This document shows, in pieces, positions 17,476 to 25,981 of a stretch of DNA of 64,000 bases; position 1 is the first letter of the stretch; each line of letters begins with the position of its first letter. The position numbers were made by a program, and so were the translations under genes. This DNA is from Candidatus Bipolaricaulota bacterium (lineage in GTDB: Bacteria > Bipolaricaulota > Bipolaricaulia > Bipolaricaulales > Bipolaricaulaceae), in contig JANXBT010000001.1 of assembly GCA_025060415.1 (NCBI GenBank), forward strand, positions 307,542 through 371,541, given 5' to 3'. The notes under the pieces were generated by a model. The model was not told the origin of the DNA. It was given only the letters and a program-made list of their open reading frames with translations, and did not search any database.

Positions 17476-18549
17476 TTGGGCGTGGCCTTCCTTAACCTTT
17501 GGGGGCTTCCCACCCTGCGCCCGCGCCGCCCCCTTCGGGCCCCCAAGGTCTCGGTCCTCATCCCTGTGCGCGATGAAGAGGACAACATTCAGGAGTGCCT
17601 AGCCGCTGCGCTCGCCCAGGACTACCCGGATTTCGAAGTCCTGGTGTATGAGGAGGGCTCACGGGATCGGACGCGCGCCCTTTTGGGGGAGATCAGGGAT
17701 CCGCGACTTCGCGTGTTCCTGGGCGAGGGCCCGCCGCCGGGGTGGCTCGGCAAGCCCTGGGCCTGCGCGGAGCTCGCGCGCCGAGCCTCTGGCGAGCTCC
17801 TCCTCTTTTTGGACGCCGATGTGCGCCTCTCCCCCCTTGCCCTCGCCTCGGCCGTGGCGGCGCTGGAGCGCGAAAACCTCGATCTCCTTTCCCTTCTCCC
17901 CCGCCAGGAAATGAGGACGCTGGGCGAGGCCGTGCACGTGGCGCTCCTTCCCTGGAGCCTGAGCGCGTTCTTTCCCCTGTTCCTTCCCGGCCTGCGGCGG
18001 GTGGCCGTGGGCCAGTTCATCCTCGTGCGGCGGGAGGCGTACGCGCGCAGCGGGGGCCATGCGGCCGTGCGCGCGGAGGTCCTAGAGGACCTGGCCCTGG
18101 CCTCCCTAGCGGCCCGCGCGGGGCTACGGATCAAGCTCTTCTTCGCCGGGGATCTGGCGCGCTGCCGCATGTATCGGGGCTTCCGGGAGGCCAACGCCGG
18201 CTTGGCCAAGAACCTCTTCCCGCTTTTCAAAAGGAGGATCCTCCCCTTCGCCTTCGTGTGGACTTGGCTCCTCTACGTGGCTTGGCAGCCGCTGCTCGTT
18301 CTTCCCCTGGCCCTCAGGGGCCTTTTGCCCTCGGCTCTGGCCCTCCCCGCGGCCTGGGCCGTGGGCCTGGCCTGGGCCCTCTGGACCCTCGCCGTGGTCC
18401 GCTTCCGCCTCCCGGCCTGGCTTTCGGTGGGCTACCCTTGGGTGCATCTCGTGGCGTGGTTCACGGCGGCCCGGTCGCTCCTTTGGCACCTCACCCGCCG
18501 GGGCAAGTGGAAGGGCCGCTCCATCCACGTGGAAGGAGGCAACGCGTGA
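17476..18549 (+). CDS. Family 2 glycosyltransferase, membrane-bound (HpnB/CrtQ-like)
   Basis: 357 residues from TTG 17476. GT-A domain: PKVSVLIPVRDEEDNIQECL, a changed YEEGSRDRT where DDGSxDxT is usual, GWLGKPWACAELA, the metal-binding LLFLDADVRL, and EVLEDLALA near the catalytic base. Three to four C-terminal membrane segments follow (about residues 240-340). The frame continues upstream to a TAG at 17416 and would add a natural N-terminal membrane start, so translation may begin at CTG 17422. The acceptor could be a hopanoid, carotenoid or other lipid. The next gene overlaps as GTGA. Confidence 0.8.
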   Translation: MGVAFLNLWGLPTLRPRRPLRAPKVSVLIPVRDEEDNIQECLAAALAQDYPDFEVLVYEEGSRDRTRALLGEIRDPRLRVFLGEGPPPGWLGKPWACAELARRASGELLLFLDADVRLSPLALASAVAALERENLDLLSLLPRQEMRTLGEAVHVALLPWSLSAFFPLFLPGLRRVAVGQFILVRREAYARSGGHAAVRAEVLEDLALASLAARAGLRIKLFFAGDLARCRMYRGFREANAGLAKNLFPLFKRRILPFAFVWTWLLYVAWQPLLVLPLALRGLLPSALALPAAWAVGLAWALWTLAVVRFRLPAWLSVGYPWVHLVAWFTAARSLLWHLTRRGKWKGRSIHVEGGNA

Positions 18550-19295
18550 ACCCCTTTCTTTTTGCGCTCGTGCTTTGGTTCCTGTTGCCTGGGCCGGCGA
18601 GCGCCCACGAGCCCCCCGATCTGACGGGCTCCTGGGCGCTGCTGCAGGTGATCGCGGAGCACTGGGAGGCCCCGCTTTTGGGCGAGCGCTTGCGCCGCGT
18701 CACCCAAATCGCCCGCATCCGCATCGACCATAAGGGCCAAGAGCTCCTCCTCTGGTCGGAGGAGGTGTGCTCCATGGTGTTCGACCTCGGCACCGCGCTG
18801 TTCCATATTTCCGTGGCCCCGGAGTTCCTGAGGGATGTGCGGGTGGGGCCGCTGCCGGCGTGGGTGGAGCGCGCCCCCGAGGGCTTCGTCCTGGTCGTGC
18901 CGCCCCACCTCATCCTCAACGGGGTGAGGCTTGCCCATCCGGACGACCCCCTGCCCACGGAGGCCAGCGATCCCCGCGTGCTCGACCCCGACGGTGACGG
19001 GAAGCCGGGGTTCACCGTGCGCATCCGCGTGCTGGGCCTCCTTTCCGGCGAGGCTTACGTGGTCCAGCGGCTGCGCCAGGAGTACCGAGGCCGGATCGTC
19101 AGCGCGGACCAGGTACGGGGCACGATCCTGTGGCAGGATGAACAGGTGACCCTCGGCGCCTCCTCCCCGTTCTTCTTGATCTCCGGGCGGGGACGCCCGG
19201 CCCCGGAGCGGGCCTTCTTCGTGATGCGGCGCATCCGCGGGACCGAATCCTGCGCGGAGTTGGTCCAACTCTTTGCGGAAGACCTCGGGCCATGA
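18546..19295 (+). CDS. Secreted protein of unknown function
   Basis: 249 residues. A clear signal peptide ends near PGPASA before HEPPDLTG. The mature part reads as beta-rich: LTGSWALLQVIAEHW, RIDHKGQELLLWSEEVCSMV, DPDGDGKPGFTVRIRVLGLLSGEAYVVQR and a closing RRIRGTESCAELV. Two Cys (in EEVCSM and TESCAE) could form an envelope disulfide. I recognise no family. The GTGA overlap with the glycosyltransferase and the ATGA overlap with the next gene place it in an operon. Confidence 0.75.
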   Translation: MNPFLFALVLWFLLPGPASAHEPPDLTGSWALLQVIAEHWEAPLLGERLRRVTQIARIRIDHKGQELLLWSEEVCSMVFDLGTALFHISVAPEFLRDVRVGPLPAWVERAPEGFVLVVPPHLILNGVRLAHPDDPLPTEASDPRVLDPDGDGKPGFTVRIRVLGLLSGEAYVVQRLRQEYRGRIVSADQVRGTILWQDEQVTLGASSPFFLISGRGRPAPERAFFVMRRIRGTESCAELVQLFAEDLGP

Positions 19296-20254
19296 GCGCG
19301 TTTCCTCGTCCGAGGATCGTGGTAAGTCGGTGCCTGGGCTTCGCGGCCTGCCGCTACGATGGGGGGATCATCCACGATCCTGTGGTTTCCGCGCTGAGGC
19401 CCCACGTGGAGTTCATCCCGGTGTGCCCGGAGGTGGAGAGCGGGCTGGGGGTGCCCCGGCCGCCCGTGCGCCTCGTGCGCGACCCCGAGCTTCGCCTCGT
19501 CCAGCCCGACACCGGCCGGGACTGGACCGCGGCCATGCAGGCCTTCATCGCCCAGTTCTTTTCGGAGCTGGGGGAGGTGGATGGCTTCATCCTCAAAAAT
19601 CGTTCGCCCAGCTGTGCCCTGCGGGATGCCAAGGTCTACGCCTCCGCCGCCAAGGGTCCGGCCGTGGGCCAGGGGCCGGGCCTCTTCGGTGGGGCCGTGC
19701 GCGCCCGCTTCCCCGATCTCCCCGCGGAGGACGAGGGCCGCCTCACCAACAAGGCCCTGCGCGAGCACTTCTTCACCGCCATCTTCGCCCTCGCGGCCTT
19801 CCGGGAGGCGGCGCGGGCGGGGGAGGTGGGCGAGCTCGTGCGCTTTCACACGCGCTACAAGTTCCTCCTCATGGCCCAAAGCCAGGCCAAGCTCAAGGAG
19901 CTGGGCCGCCTGGTGGCCCAGGCCGCGCGCGGGCCCGCGGCGGAGGCGTTCGCCCGCTACGGGGCGCTCTTCCGCGCCGCTTGGCTTCGGCCGCCGCGCC
20001 GCCCCTCGGTGATCAACGCCCTCGAACACGCCTTCGGCTACGTCAGCGAGGGCCTGCGGCCCGAGGAGCGCCGCTACTTTTTGGACCTCCTGCGGGATTA
20101 CCGCGCGGGCCGCGTCCCCTCAAGCGTCCCCAGGGAGATCCTGCGCTCCTGGGCCCTCCGCTTCGGCGCGGAATACCTTGCGGAGCAGGCCTTCTTCCAG
20201 CCCTTCCCGCCCGAGCTCCTCCTTCCCCTCGATTCCGGAAAGGGGGAGGGTTGA
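19292..20254 (+). CDS. DUF523-DUF1722 (TudS/YbgA-type) protein, possible [4Fe-4S] thiouracil/thio-UMP desulfidase
   Basis: 320 residues in two domains. N-terminal DUF523 (about 1-150) has the conserved Cys14 (SRCLGFAACRYDGG), Cys45 (PVCPEVESGLGVPRPP) and Cys108 (SPSCAL), matching the three Fe-S ligands known for the TudS desulfidases; Cys20 is extra. C-terminal DUF1722/YbgA (about 170-300) carries FHTRYKFLLMAQSQ and NALEHAFGYVSEGL. TudS proteins remove sulfur from thiouracil or 4-thio-UMP; activity for this fused form is inferred. It sits directly before UVDE and near photolyase. ATG in ATGA overlap. Confidence 0.85.
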   Translation: MSAFPRPRIVVSRCLGFAACRYDGGIIHDPVVSALRPHVEFIPVCPEVESGLGVPRPPVRLVRDPELRLVQPDTGRDWTAAMQAFIAQFFSELGEVDGFILKNRSPSCALRDAKVYASAAKGPAVGQGPGLFGGAVRARFPDLPAEDEGRLTNKALREHFFTAIFALAAFREAARAGEVGELVRFHTRYKFLLMAQSQAKLKELGRLVAQAARGPAAEAFARYGALFRAAWLRPPRRPSVINALEHAFGYVSEGLRPEERRYFLDLLRDYRAGRVPSSVPREILRSWALRFGAEYLAEQAFFQPFPPELLLPLDSGKGEG

Positions 20255-21195
20255 GGATCGGCTACCCTTGCATCAACCTGAGCCTCCCTTGCCGGCCCAG
20301 CCGCACGTTCCGCCTGGCCAACCTCACCTGGGAGCGCCTGAGGGAGACCTTGGCCGGGAACCTCGCCTGCCTCGAGGCCATCGTGCGTTGGAACGCCCAA
20401 CATGGCCTCCTCTTCCTGCGCATCACCTCGGACCTTGTGCCCCTGGCCTCCCATCCCCAAAACCGCTTCCCCTGGGATGAGGCGTTCGCCGAAAGGTTTG
20501 GGGAAATCGGTGCGCTCATCCGCTCGCTTGGGATGCGGATTTCCATGCACCCCGGGCAGTACACGCTGCTCAACTCGCCGCGGAAGGAGGTGGTGGCCGC
20601 GGCGGTCCGGGACCTGGCCTACCACGCGCGCGTTTTAGACCTCTTGGGCTTGGACCGCACGGCCAAGATCCAAATCCACGTGGGCGGGGTGTACGGGGAC
20701 AAGGCGCGGGCCGTGGAAAGGTTCGTGCGGGCGGTGGAGGCCCTCCCCCCGGGGATCCGGGAGCGGTTGGCCGTGGAGAACGACGAGAAGTTCTACACCG
20801 TCTCCGAGGTGCTCCGCCTATGCAGGATCACCGGCCTGCCCGCGGTGTTCGACGTCTTCCACCACGAGCTCAATCCCGACGGGACGAGCGTGGCCGAGGC
20901 CTTGGTGGCCCAGCGGGAGACCTGGGGCCCAGAAGACGGCCTTCCCATCGTGGACTACTCCTCACCCCTTCCCGGCGGCCGTCCCGGAAGCCACGCCTAT
21001 GAGCTCAACGAGGCCCACTTCCTTCGATTCCTGGAAGCGAGCCGGCCCCACGACTTCGATCTAATGCTGGAGGTGAAGGACAAGGAGCGCAGCGCCCTGC
21101 GGGCTTTGGCCTTGGCCGCAGACGACCCCCGGATTGTGCCGAAAGCGCGCGGGCTTTCCGCGCAGACCCGCGCGCCGGGGGCCGACGGCCCTTAG
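20251..21195 (+). CDS. uvsE: UV damage endonuclease (UVDE/UvsE)
   Basis: 314-residue TIM-barrel repair nuclease that nicks 5' of UV photoproducts. Family stretches: RIGYPCINLSL at the N terminus, LFLRITSDLVPLASH, MRISMHPGQYTLLNS (metal-ligand His), QIHVGGVYGDK, LAVENDEKFYTV (Glu ligand) and FDVFHHELNP. The start is TTG 20251 in a TTGA overlap with the TudS-like gene, right after AGGGGGAGGG; no ATG/GTG exists before the conserved RIGYPC. Alternative excision through UVDE would complement the photolyase and UvrB also encoded here. Confidence 0.94.
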   Translation: MRIGYPCINLSLPCRPSRTFRLANLTWERLRETLAGNLACLEAIVRWNAQHGLLFLRITSDLVPLASHPQNRFPWDEAFAERFGEIGALIRSLGMRISMHPGQYTLLNSPRKEVVAAAVRDLAYHARVLDLLGLDRTAKIQIHVGGVYGDKARAVERFVRAVEALPPGIRERLAVENDEKFYTVSEVLRLCRITGLPAVFDVFHHELNPDGTSVAEALVAQRETWGPEDGLPIVDYSSPLPGGRPGSHAYELNEAHFLRFLEASRPHDFDLMLEVKDKERSALRALALAADDPRIVPKARGLSAQTRAPGADGP

Positions 21196-21497
21196 ATTCT
21201 TCCGCCCCGCCCTGCACACGGCCGCTTTTTAGACTCGCAGGTTCCGTCAGCCCCCTTGTCCCTGATGTCCCTCGGCCATTCCTGCGGCGCTGCGGCGGAA
21301 CCCCGCTCCGCGTTTTCTTGGACGATGGGGCACGGCGGCTGCCCCCCGCGTCCGATCCTAAAAGGGTTGTGCCGTTGCGTGCCGAGTTCCTGAACGCTTG
21401 GACGCCGAGGGGGAAGCCCCCGAGCCCCAAGCCGGCTTGCCTTTTACGGCTTCCGGCCATCTTTTAGGCCTCCCGTACAATCGCCCGCCGGGGCGAC
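21196..21497 (+). other. 302-base intergenic region between uvsE and the photolyase gene
   Basis: No gene recognised in either strand. The only feature I can support is a TACAAT at 21476-21481, followed by CGCCCGC, as a -10 candidate for the photolyase gene. Confidence 0.5.
21476..21481 (+). promoter_or_regulatory. Candidate -10 box (TACAAT) for the photolyase gene
   Basis: TACAATCGCCCGC matches the pattern after the TATAAT boxes of clpC and tRNA-Leu. It is 17 bases before the ATG. No clear -35. Confidence 0.35.
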
Positions 21498-22901
21498 ATG
21501 GTTTTGCGGTTCAACCCGAGCCCTCCTTCGAGCGGGGGCCTCTGGCACGGTGTGGAGAGGGAGCGTGTGGCGGTCCTTCGCCGGGCTCCGATCCGCGGGC
21601 ACGGTTTTGTTCTCTACTGGATGGAGGCCGCCCAACGCGCCTTCGGCAACCCCGCCCTGGAGTTCGCCCTGGCGCTGGCCCGCGCCCGCAAGCGGCCCGT
21701 CGCGGTGGTCTTCGCCTTGGACCCCTCGGGATCCACGGGGACCCTGCGGCAGCACGCCTTCCTCCTGGCCGGCTTGGCGCACGTCGCCCGGGGATTGGCC
21801 GAGCGGGGGGTGCGCTTCTCCCTCCGCCTGGGTTCTCCCCCGGAAATCGTCCTGGGGTTGGCGCAGGGGGCGGCAGCGGTGGTCACCGACCGCGGCTATT
21901 TGCGGCACCAGCGCGCCTGGCGGGCGGAGGTGGCCCGCCGGGCCCCCTGCGCGGTGTTCCAGGTGGAGACGGAGGCGGTGGTGCCCGTGGAGCTGGCTTA
22001 CCCCAAGGAGGCCGTCAACGCCGCCGCCCTGCGCCGCCGGATCCAGCCGCTTCTCCCGCGGTTCCTGCGCCCCCTTCCCGAGCAGGACCCGCCGGTGCCC
22101 TCCGCCAACCTCCCCCTTCCCGGCCCCGAGGAGCCCGTCTCCCTGGAGGTCCTAGGGAAAATGGAGCTCGACCGCTCCGTCCCCCCGCTGGATCTTCCCG
22201 CTGGGACGGAGGCCGCGCGCCGGCGGTTGGCCCAATTCCTTGAGGGGAAATTGGAGCGCTACCACCTGGATCGGAACGACCCCACAAGGGACGGGACGTC
22301 TGGTCTCAGCCCGTACCTGCATTTTGGACAGATCTCGCCTGTGGAGGTGGCGCGCAGGGTGGCGGAGGCGGGCGGGCCGGGGGCGGCGGCGTTCCTGGAG
22401 GAGCTCGTGGTGCGCCGCGAACTCGCCTTCAACTTCGTCTTTTACAACCCCCAGTACGACGCGTTCGCCGGTCTGCCCCGCTGGGCCCAGGAGACCCTGC
22501 GCCGGCACGCGCAGGACCCCCGCTCCGCCCTGTACACTTTGGAGGAGCTCGAGGAGGGCCGCACCCACGACCCGCTATGGAACGCGGCGCAGGCCGAGCT
22601 GCGCACCGCCGGCAAGATCCATGGCTACCTGCGCATGTATTGGGGCAAGCAGTTCCTCTTGTGGACCTCTGATCCCGAGGACGCCTTTCGGTGGGCCCTT
22701 TACCTCAACAACAAGTACGCGCTGGATGGGAACGACCCGGCGAGCTACGCGGGGGTGGGGTGGTGCTTTGGCCTGCACGACCGCCCTTTTCCGGAGCGGC
22801 CCCTTTGGGGCAAGGTGCGGCCGATGACCGGGGCGGGGCTGCGCGGAAAATGCGATCCTCGCGTGTACATCGCGCGTTGGGCCCAAGGAGGTTCGCGGTG
22901 A
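21498..22901 (+). CDS. phr: Class II CPD photolyase (deoxyribodipyrimidine photolyase)
   Basis: 467-residue flavoprotein that reverses cyclobutane pyrimidine dimers with light. N-terminal Rossmann domain (FVLYWMEAAQRAF, PLEFAL-like NPALEFALALARA), then the helical FAD domain with DGTSGLSPYLHFGQISPVEVA, ELVVRRELAFNFVFYNPQYD, KIHGYLRMYWGKQFLLWT and YLNNKYALDGNDPASYAGV. The RMYWGK and LDGNDP stretches are class II hallmarks, unlike class I PhrB. ATG 21498 is preceded by only a weak SD; GTG codons some 20 residues on are alternatives. The stop overlaps the next gene as GTGA. Confidence 0.94.
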   Translation: MVLRFNPSPPSSGGLWHGVERERVAVLRRAPIRGHGFVLYWMEAAQRAFGNPALEFALALARARKRPVAVVFALDPSGSTGTLRQHAFLLAGLAHVARGLAERGVRFSLRLGSPPEIVLGLAQGAAAVVTDRGYLRHQRAWRAEVARRAPCAVFQVETEAVVPVELAYPKEAVNAAALRRRIQPLLPRFLRPLPEQDPPVPSANLPLPGPEEPVSLEVLGKMELDRSVPPLDLPAGTEAARRRLAQFLEGKLERYHLDRNDPTRDGTSGLSPYLHFGQISPVEVARRVAEAGGPGAAAFLEELVVRRELAFNFVFYNPQYDAFAGLPRWAQETLRRHAQDPRSALYTLEELEEGRTHDPLWNAAQAELRTAGKIHGYLRMYWGKQFLLWTSDPEDAFRWALYLNNKYALDGNDPASYAGVGWCFGLHDRPFPERPLWGKVRPMTGAGLRGKCDPRVYIARWAQGGSR

Positions 22902-23815
22902 AACCTTTCCTGTGGGGATTGGCCTTGGGGTTGGCCCTGATGGGGACGGCGCCGGCCGTGGCCTCCCCCCTTGCGGAAGCGGTCCTCGTCCTGGAGGACC
23001 GGGCGCGGGACCGCCGGGTGGAGGTCCTGCTTATCTACCCCATTGGGGGCGAGGAGATCCCGCTCGTTGTGTTCAGTCCGGGCTTCCTTTTCTCGGGGCC
23101 CGCCTACCGCTCCTGGGCCGAGCTCTTCGCCGCCCACGGGATGGCCACAGCCCTGCTTTCCTACGCCTACAGCCTCTTCAACCCCGACCACCGCGTGCTC
23201 GTGCAGGACCTCCTCTTTGCATTGGAAAGCCTCCCCAAAGAGGCCGCGCGGCGCGGCGTCCCCCTGGACGGGAAGCGGGTGGCCCTGGTGGGGCACTCCC
23301 TGGGCGGAAAGCTTTCCGTGCTCGGGGCGGCGGAACGGGGGGTCGTGGCGGTGGTGGGGCTGGACCCGGTGGACGGGGGCGCACCGGGGGTGGTGGACCC
23401 CGTGCGCTTCCCCTCCGCCGTGGCCGCCCTGGGGGCCGTGAGGGCCCCTCTCCTCCTCATCGGCGCGGAGTACGGGGAGCGCACGCGCTTTGGGATGCCC
23501 TGCGCTCCCCCGGAGACCAACTTCCGGAGGTTCTTCGCCGCCGCCCAGGGCCCGGCCCTGGAAATCACCCAGCTCGGGGCCGGGCATCTGGACTATCTGG
23601 ACAACCCCGAGTGCGGCTTTCTCTGCAGCCTGTGCTGGCCGGGATCCCGTCCGGACGCGGCCCGGGCCTGGGCCCAGACCTACGCCCTCCTCTTCCTCCG
23701 GTGCCATCTCCGCGGGGAGGGCCAGGCCTACTCCGAGCTCCTGGCCCTCCTGGCCCGCCAAGAGGCGGAGGGGTTGGTGCGCTTCCGGAAAAAGCCCGAA
23801 AATCCTGGCCCGTAA
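22898..23815 (+). CDS. Secreted alpha/beta hydrolase (chlorophyllase/PAF-acetylhydrolase-like)
   Basis: 305 residues with a signal peptide (VKPFLWGLALGLALMGTAPAVA). Alpha/beta hydrolase core: PLVVFSPGFLFSG (oxyanion region), the nucleophile elbow VGHSLGGK, GLDPVDGG, LLLIGAEYG, and a C-terminal catalytic His in GAGHLDYLD. Four Cys lie together near that His (in ECGFLCSLC), possibly metal or disulfide. The closest pattern is the chlorophyllase/dienelactone-type esterases. The substrate is unknown. GTG start at 22898 in GTGA overlap with the photolyase gene, SD AAGGAGG. Confidence 0.78.
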   Translation: MKPFLWGLALGLALMGTAPAVASPLAEAVLVLEDRARDRRVEVLLIYPIGGEEIPLVVFSPGFLFSGPAYRSWAELFAAHGMATALLSYAYSLFNPDHRVLVQDLLFALESLPKEAARRGVPLDGKRVALVGHSLGGKLSVLGAAERGVVAVVGLDPVDGGAPGVVDPVRFPSAVAALGAVRAPLLLIGAEYGERTRFGMPCAPPETNFRRFFAAAQGPALEITQLGAGHLDYLDNPECGFLCSLCWPGSRPDAARAWAQTYALLFLRCHLRGEGQAYSELLALLARQEAEGLVRFRKKPENPGP

Positions 23816-23843
23816 AAGGCGAGGAAAGGAGGCGTGGGCGAGG

Positions 23844-24827
23844 ATGATGGGGCAAGTCTTAGGCTTTGGAGCCCTGTTTTTGGTCAGCGCGGCGCTTGTG
23901 ATCCGCAGCGGCATCACCCTCTCCCGAAGCGGGGACGTCCTTGCGGAGAAGACGGGCTTGGGAAGGTTGTGGGTGGGCACGATCTTTTTGGCGATCGCCA
24001 CCTCCCTTCCGGAGCTGGTGACCAACATTTCGGCCGTGCGGCTGGACGCCCCCAAGCTCGCGGCGGGCAACATCCTGGGGGCGAACATGGTGAACGTGGT
24101 GGTGCTGGCCGGGCTCACCCTGTTGTTCCCGCGGGCGGCGATGCGGCCCCTGGGCCGGGACCAGCGCATTCTGGGCGGGGCGGCCCTCCTCCTCACCGCG
24201 GCAGTGGCCCTCTTCACCTTCTTCCCCTTGGGGCTTGGGCCCATAAGCGCGGGCAGCCTCCTCATCCTCGCGGGCTACGCGGGGGCGATGGCCTGGGTCT
24301 ATCGGTCCCGCGAGCCCGCCTCCGATCCCGCGGAGCCGGCCGGGGACATGCCCCTTCGGCGGGCCTGGGCCCTGTTCGGTCTGGGAGCGCTGGGGATCCT
24401 CCTGGGCGCCCCGCTCCTCTCCTACAGCGCCGATGCCCTCAGCGAGCTCCTTGGGGTCTCGGGCACGTTCATCGGGGTGCTGGCTGTGGCCCTGGTCACC
24501 ACCATGCCCGAGACGAGCGTGACCTATGGCTCCCTAAGGCTTGGGGCTCACGAGATGGCCATGGGCAACGTCTACGGGAGCTGCGCCTTCAACGTGGCCA
24601 TCCTGGGGATCGCCGACCTTTTCTATGGGAGACCGCTTTTCGCTAGCCTGGACCGCTCCCACCTCGTGGCCGTGGCCGGGGCCGTGGCGCTTATGGCCCT
24701 TGGGTTGGGCTTTCTTAAGCTGCGCGCTCAGGGGCGGTGGGGGGCGGCGCGGATCCTGGCCGCTCTTATCCTGGCCGGCTGGGTGGGCACCCTCTACCTC
24801 GTGTTCGCGCAGGGCGGCCGCGCTTAG
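23844..24827 (+). CDS. Na+/Ca2+ antiporter-type cation exchanger (CaCA family, YrbG-like)
   Basis: Integral membrane protein, 327 residues, about ten membrane segments in two inverted halves joined by a hydrophilic loop (RSREPASDPAEPAGD). The two alpha-repeats are visible: AIATSLPELVTNISAVRLDAPKLAAGNILGANMVNV and ALVTTMPETSVTYGSLRLGAHEMAMGNVYGSCAFNV. These GNxxGxNxxN and TSLPE elements bind cations in the CaCA family. The second repeat has Met in place of Ser/Leu. It could move Ca2+ or another divalent ion. Start ATG 23844 (ATG 23847 is as likely), SD AAAGGAGG upstream. Confidence 0.88.
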   Translation: MMGQVLGFGALFLVSAALVIRSGITLSRSGDVLAEKTGLGRLWVGTIFLAIATSLPELVTNISAVRLDAPKLAAGNILGANMVNVVVLAGLTLLFPRAAMRPLGRDQRILGGAALLLTAAVALFTFFPLGLGPISAGSLLILAGYAGAMAWVYRSREPASDPAEPAGDMPLRRAWALFGLGALGILLGAPLLSYSADALSELLGVSGTFIGVLAVALVTTMPETSVTYGSLRLGAHEMAMGNVYGSCAFNVAILGIADLFYGRPLFASLDRSHLVAVAGAVALMALGLGFLKLRAQGRWGAARILAALILAGWVGTLYLVFAQGGRA

Positions 24828-24893
24828 ATGGCGCAGGCGGCCGAAACGCCGCGGCTTCCCTTGCCGCCCACGGCGCCGCCTTCCGGGGCGCGC

Positions 24894-24899
24894 TAGAAT
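24894..24899 (+). promoter_or_regulatory. Candidate -10 box (TAGAAT) for the M42 peptidase gene
   Basis: TAGAAT 18 bases before the ATG, followed by the SD GAAGGAGG. No -35 hexamer at normal spacing. Confidence 0.35.
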
Positions 24900-24916
24900 G
24901 AGGGCTTGAAGGAGGC

Positions 24917-25981
24917 ATGGGAATGGGAAACCGGGAGTTCCTCGTGCGGTTTTTGTCCACCATCAGTCCATCGGGATTTGAAGAGGAAGCCGCTCGCGTT
25001 TGGGTGGAGGAAGCGCGGCAGTTTTCCGAGCGGACCTGGCGGGACCTTCACGGCAACGCCTTCGCGGTGGTGAACGAGGGCGGGACCCCTAGGGTCATGC
25101 TCGCCGGCCACATGGACGAGATCGGCCTTATGGTGGCCCACGTCACGGACCAGGGCTACCTCTACGTGCGGGCCATCGGCGGATGGGATCCCCAGATCCT
25201 CCCGGGGCAGCGCGTTTGGATCCGCACCAAAAACGGCCGCGTCCTCGGCGTGGTGGGCCGCAAACCCATCCACCTCCTTGAGGACGAGGAACGCAAGAAG
25301 GCCGTGCGGGTGGAGGACGTTTGGGTGGACATCGGGGCCAAGAACAAAGAGGAGGCCCTGAAAAGGGTGGCCATCGGCGACCCCGTGGTCCTGGCCTGGG
25401 ATCCCGCGTTTTTAAACGAGGATCTCCTCGTGGCCCGGGGCATCGATGACCGCATCGGCGCCTATGTGGTACTGGAGGCCTTGCGGATCGTGAAGGATCT
25501 GAGGCCCAAGGCCGCGGTGTTCGCCGTGGCCACGGTGCAGGAGGAGCTGGGCCTGCGGGGCGCCCGCACCAGCGCCTACGGCCTCGATCCCAAGGTGGGG
25601 ATCGCGGTGGACGTCACCCACGCCACGGATCACCCGGGCACGGAGGGCGACAAGAAAAAGCTTGGGGACATCAAGGTGGGCGGGGGTCCGGTGCTCGCCC
25701 GGGGCGCGAACATCAACCCCCGGCTTTTCGAGCTCCTGGTCAGGGTCGCGGAAGAGGAGAAGATCCCCTATCAGGTCGAGCCGGCGCCGGCGGCAACCGG
25801 GACGGACGCCAACGCCATCCAGATCACGCGGGCGGGCGTGGCCACCGCGCTCATTTCCATCCCCAACCGCTACATGCACTCCCCTTGCGAGATCGTGTCC
25901 CTTTCCGACCTCCAAAACGCTGCCAAACTGATAGCGCACGCGGTTGCACGCCTCACGGACGACACGGACCTGATCCCCTAA
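24917..25981 (+). CDS. M42-family aminopeptidase (FrvX/tetrahedral aminopeptidase-like)
   Basis: 354-residue cytosolic di-metal aminopeptidase, of the kind that forms dodecameric tetrahedral particles. All ligand motifs are intact: [27 protein letters not shown] (catalytic and metal Glu), [11 protein letters not shown] and [10 protein letters not shown]. The insertion domain lies at about residues 75-165. M42 members include glutamyl, lysyl and leucyl aminopeptidases; specificity is not readable. ATG 24917 follows GAAGGAGGC. The 3' end overlaps uvrB by four bases tail-to-tail. Confidence 0.93.
   Translation: MGMGNREFLVRFLSTISPSGFEEEAARVWVEEARQFSERTWRDLHGNAFAVVNEGGTPRVMLAGHMDEIGLMVAHVTDQGYLYVRAIGGWDPQILPGQRVWIRTKNGRVLGVVGRKPIHLLEDEERKKAVRVEDVWVDIGAKNKEEALKRVAIGDPVVLAWDPAFLNEDLLVARGIDDRIGAYVVLEALRIVKDLRPKAAVFAVATVQEELGLRGARTSAYGLDPKVGIAVDVTHATDHPGTEGDKKKLGDIKVGGGPVLARGANINPRLFELLVRVAEEEKIPYQVEPAPAATGTDANAIQITRAGVATALISIPNRYMHSPCEIVSLSDLQNAAKLIAHAVARLTDDTDLIP

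Noticed and set aside
22745..24265. A 506-codon minus-strand open frame over the hydrolase and antiporter genes
   Set aside because: No SD or domain; both + strand genes have clear family motifs.
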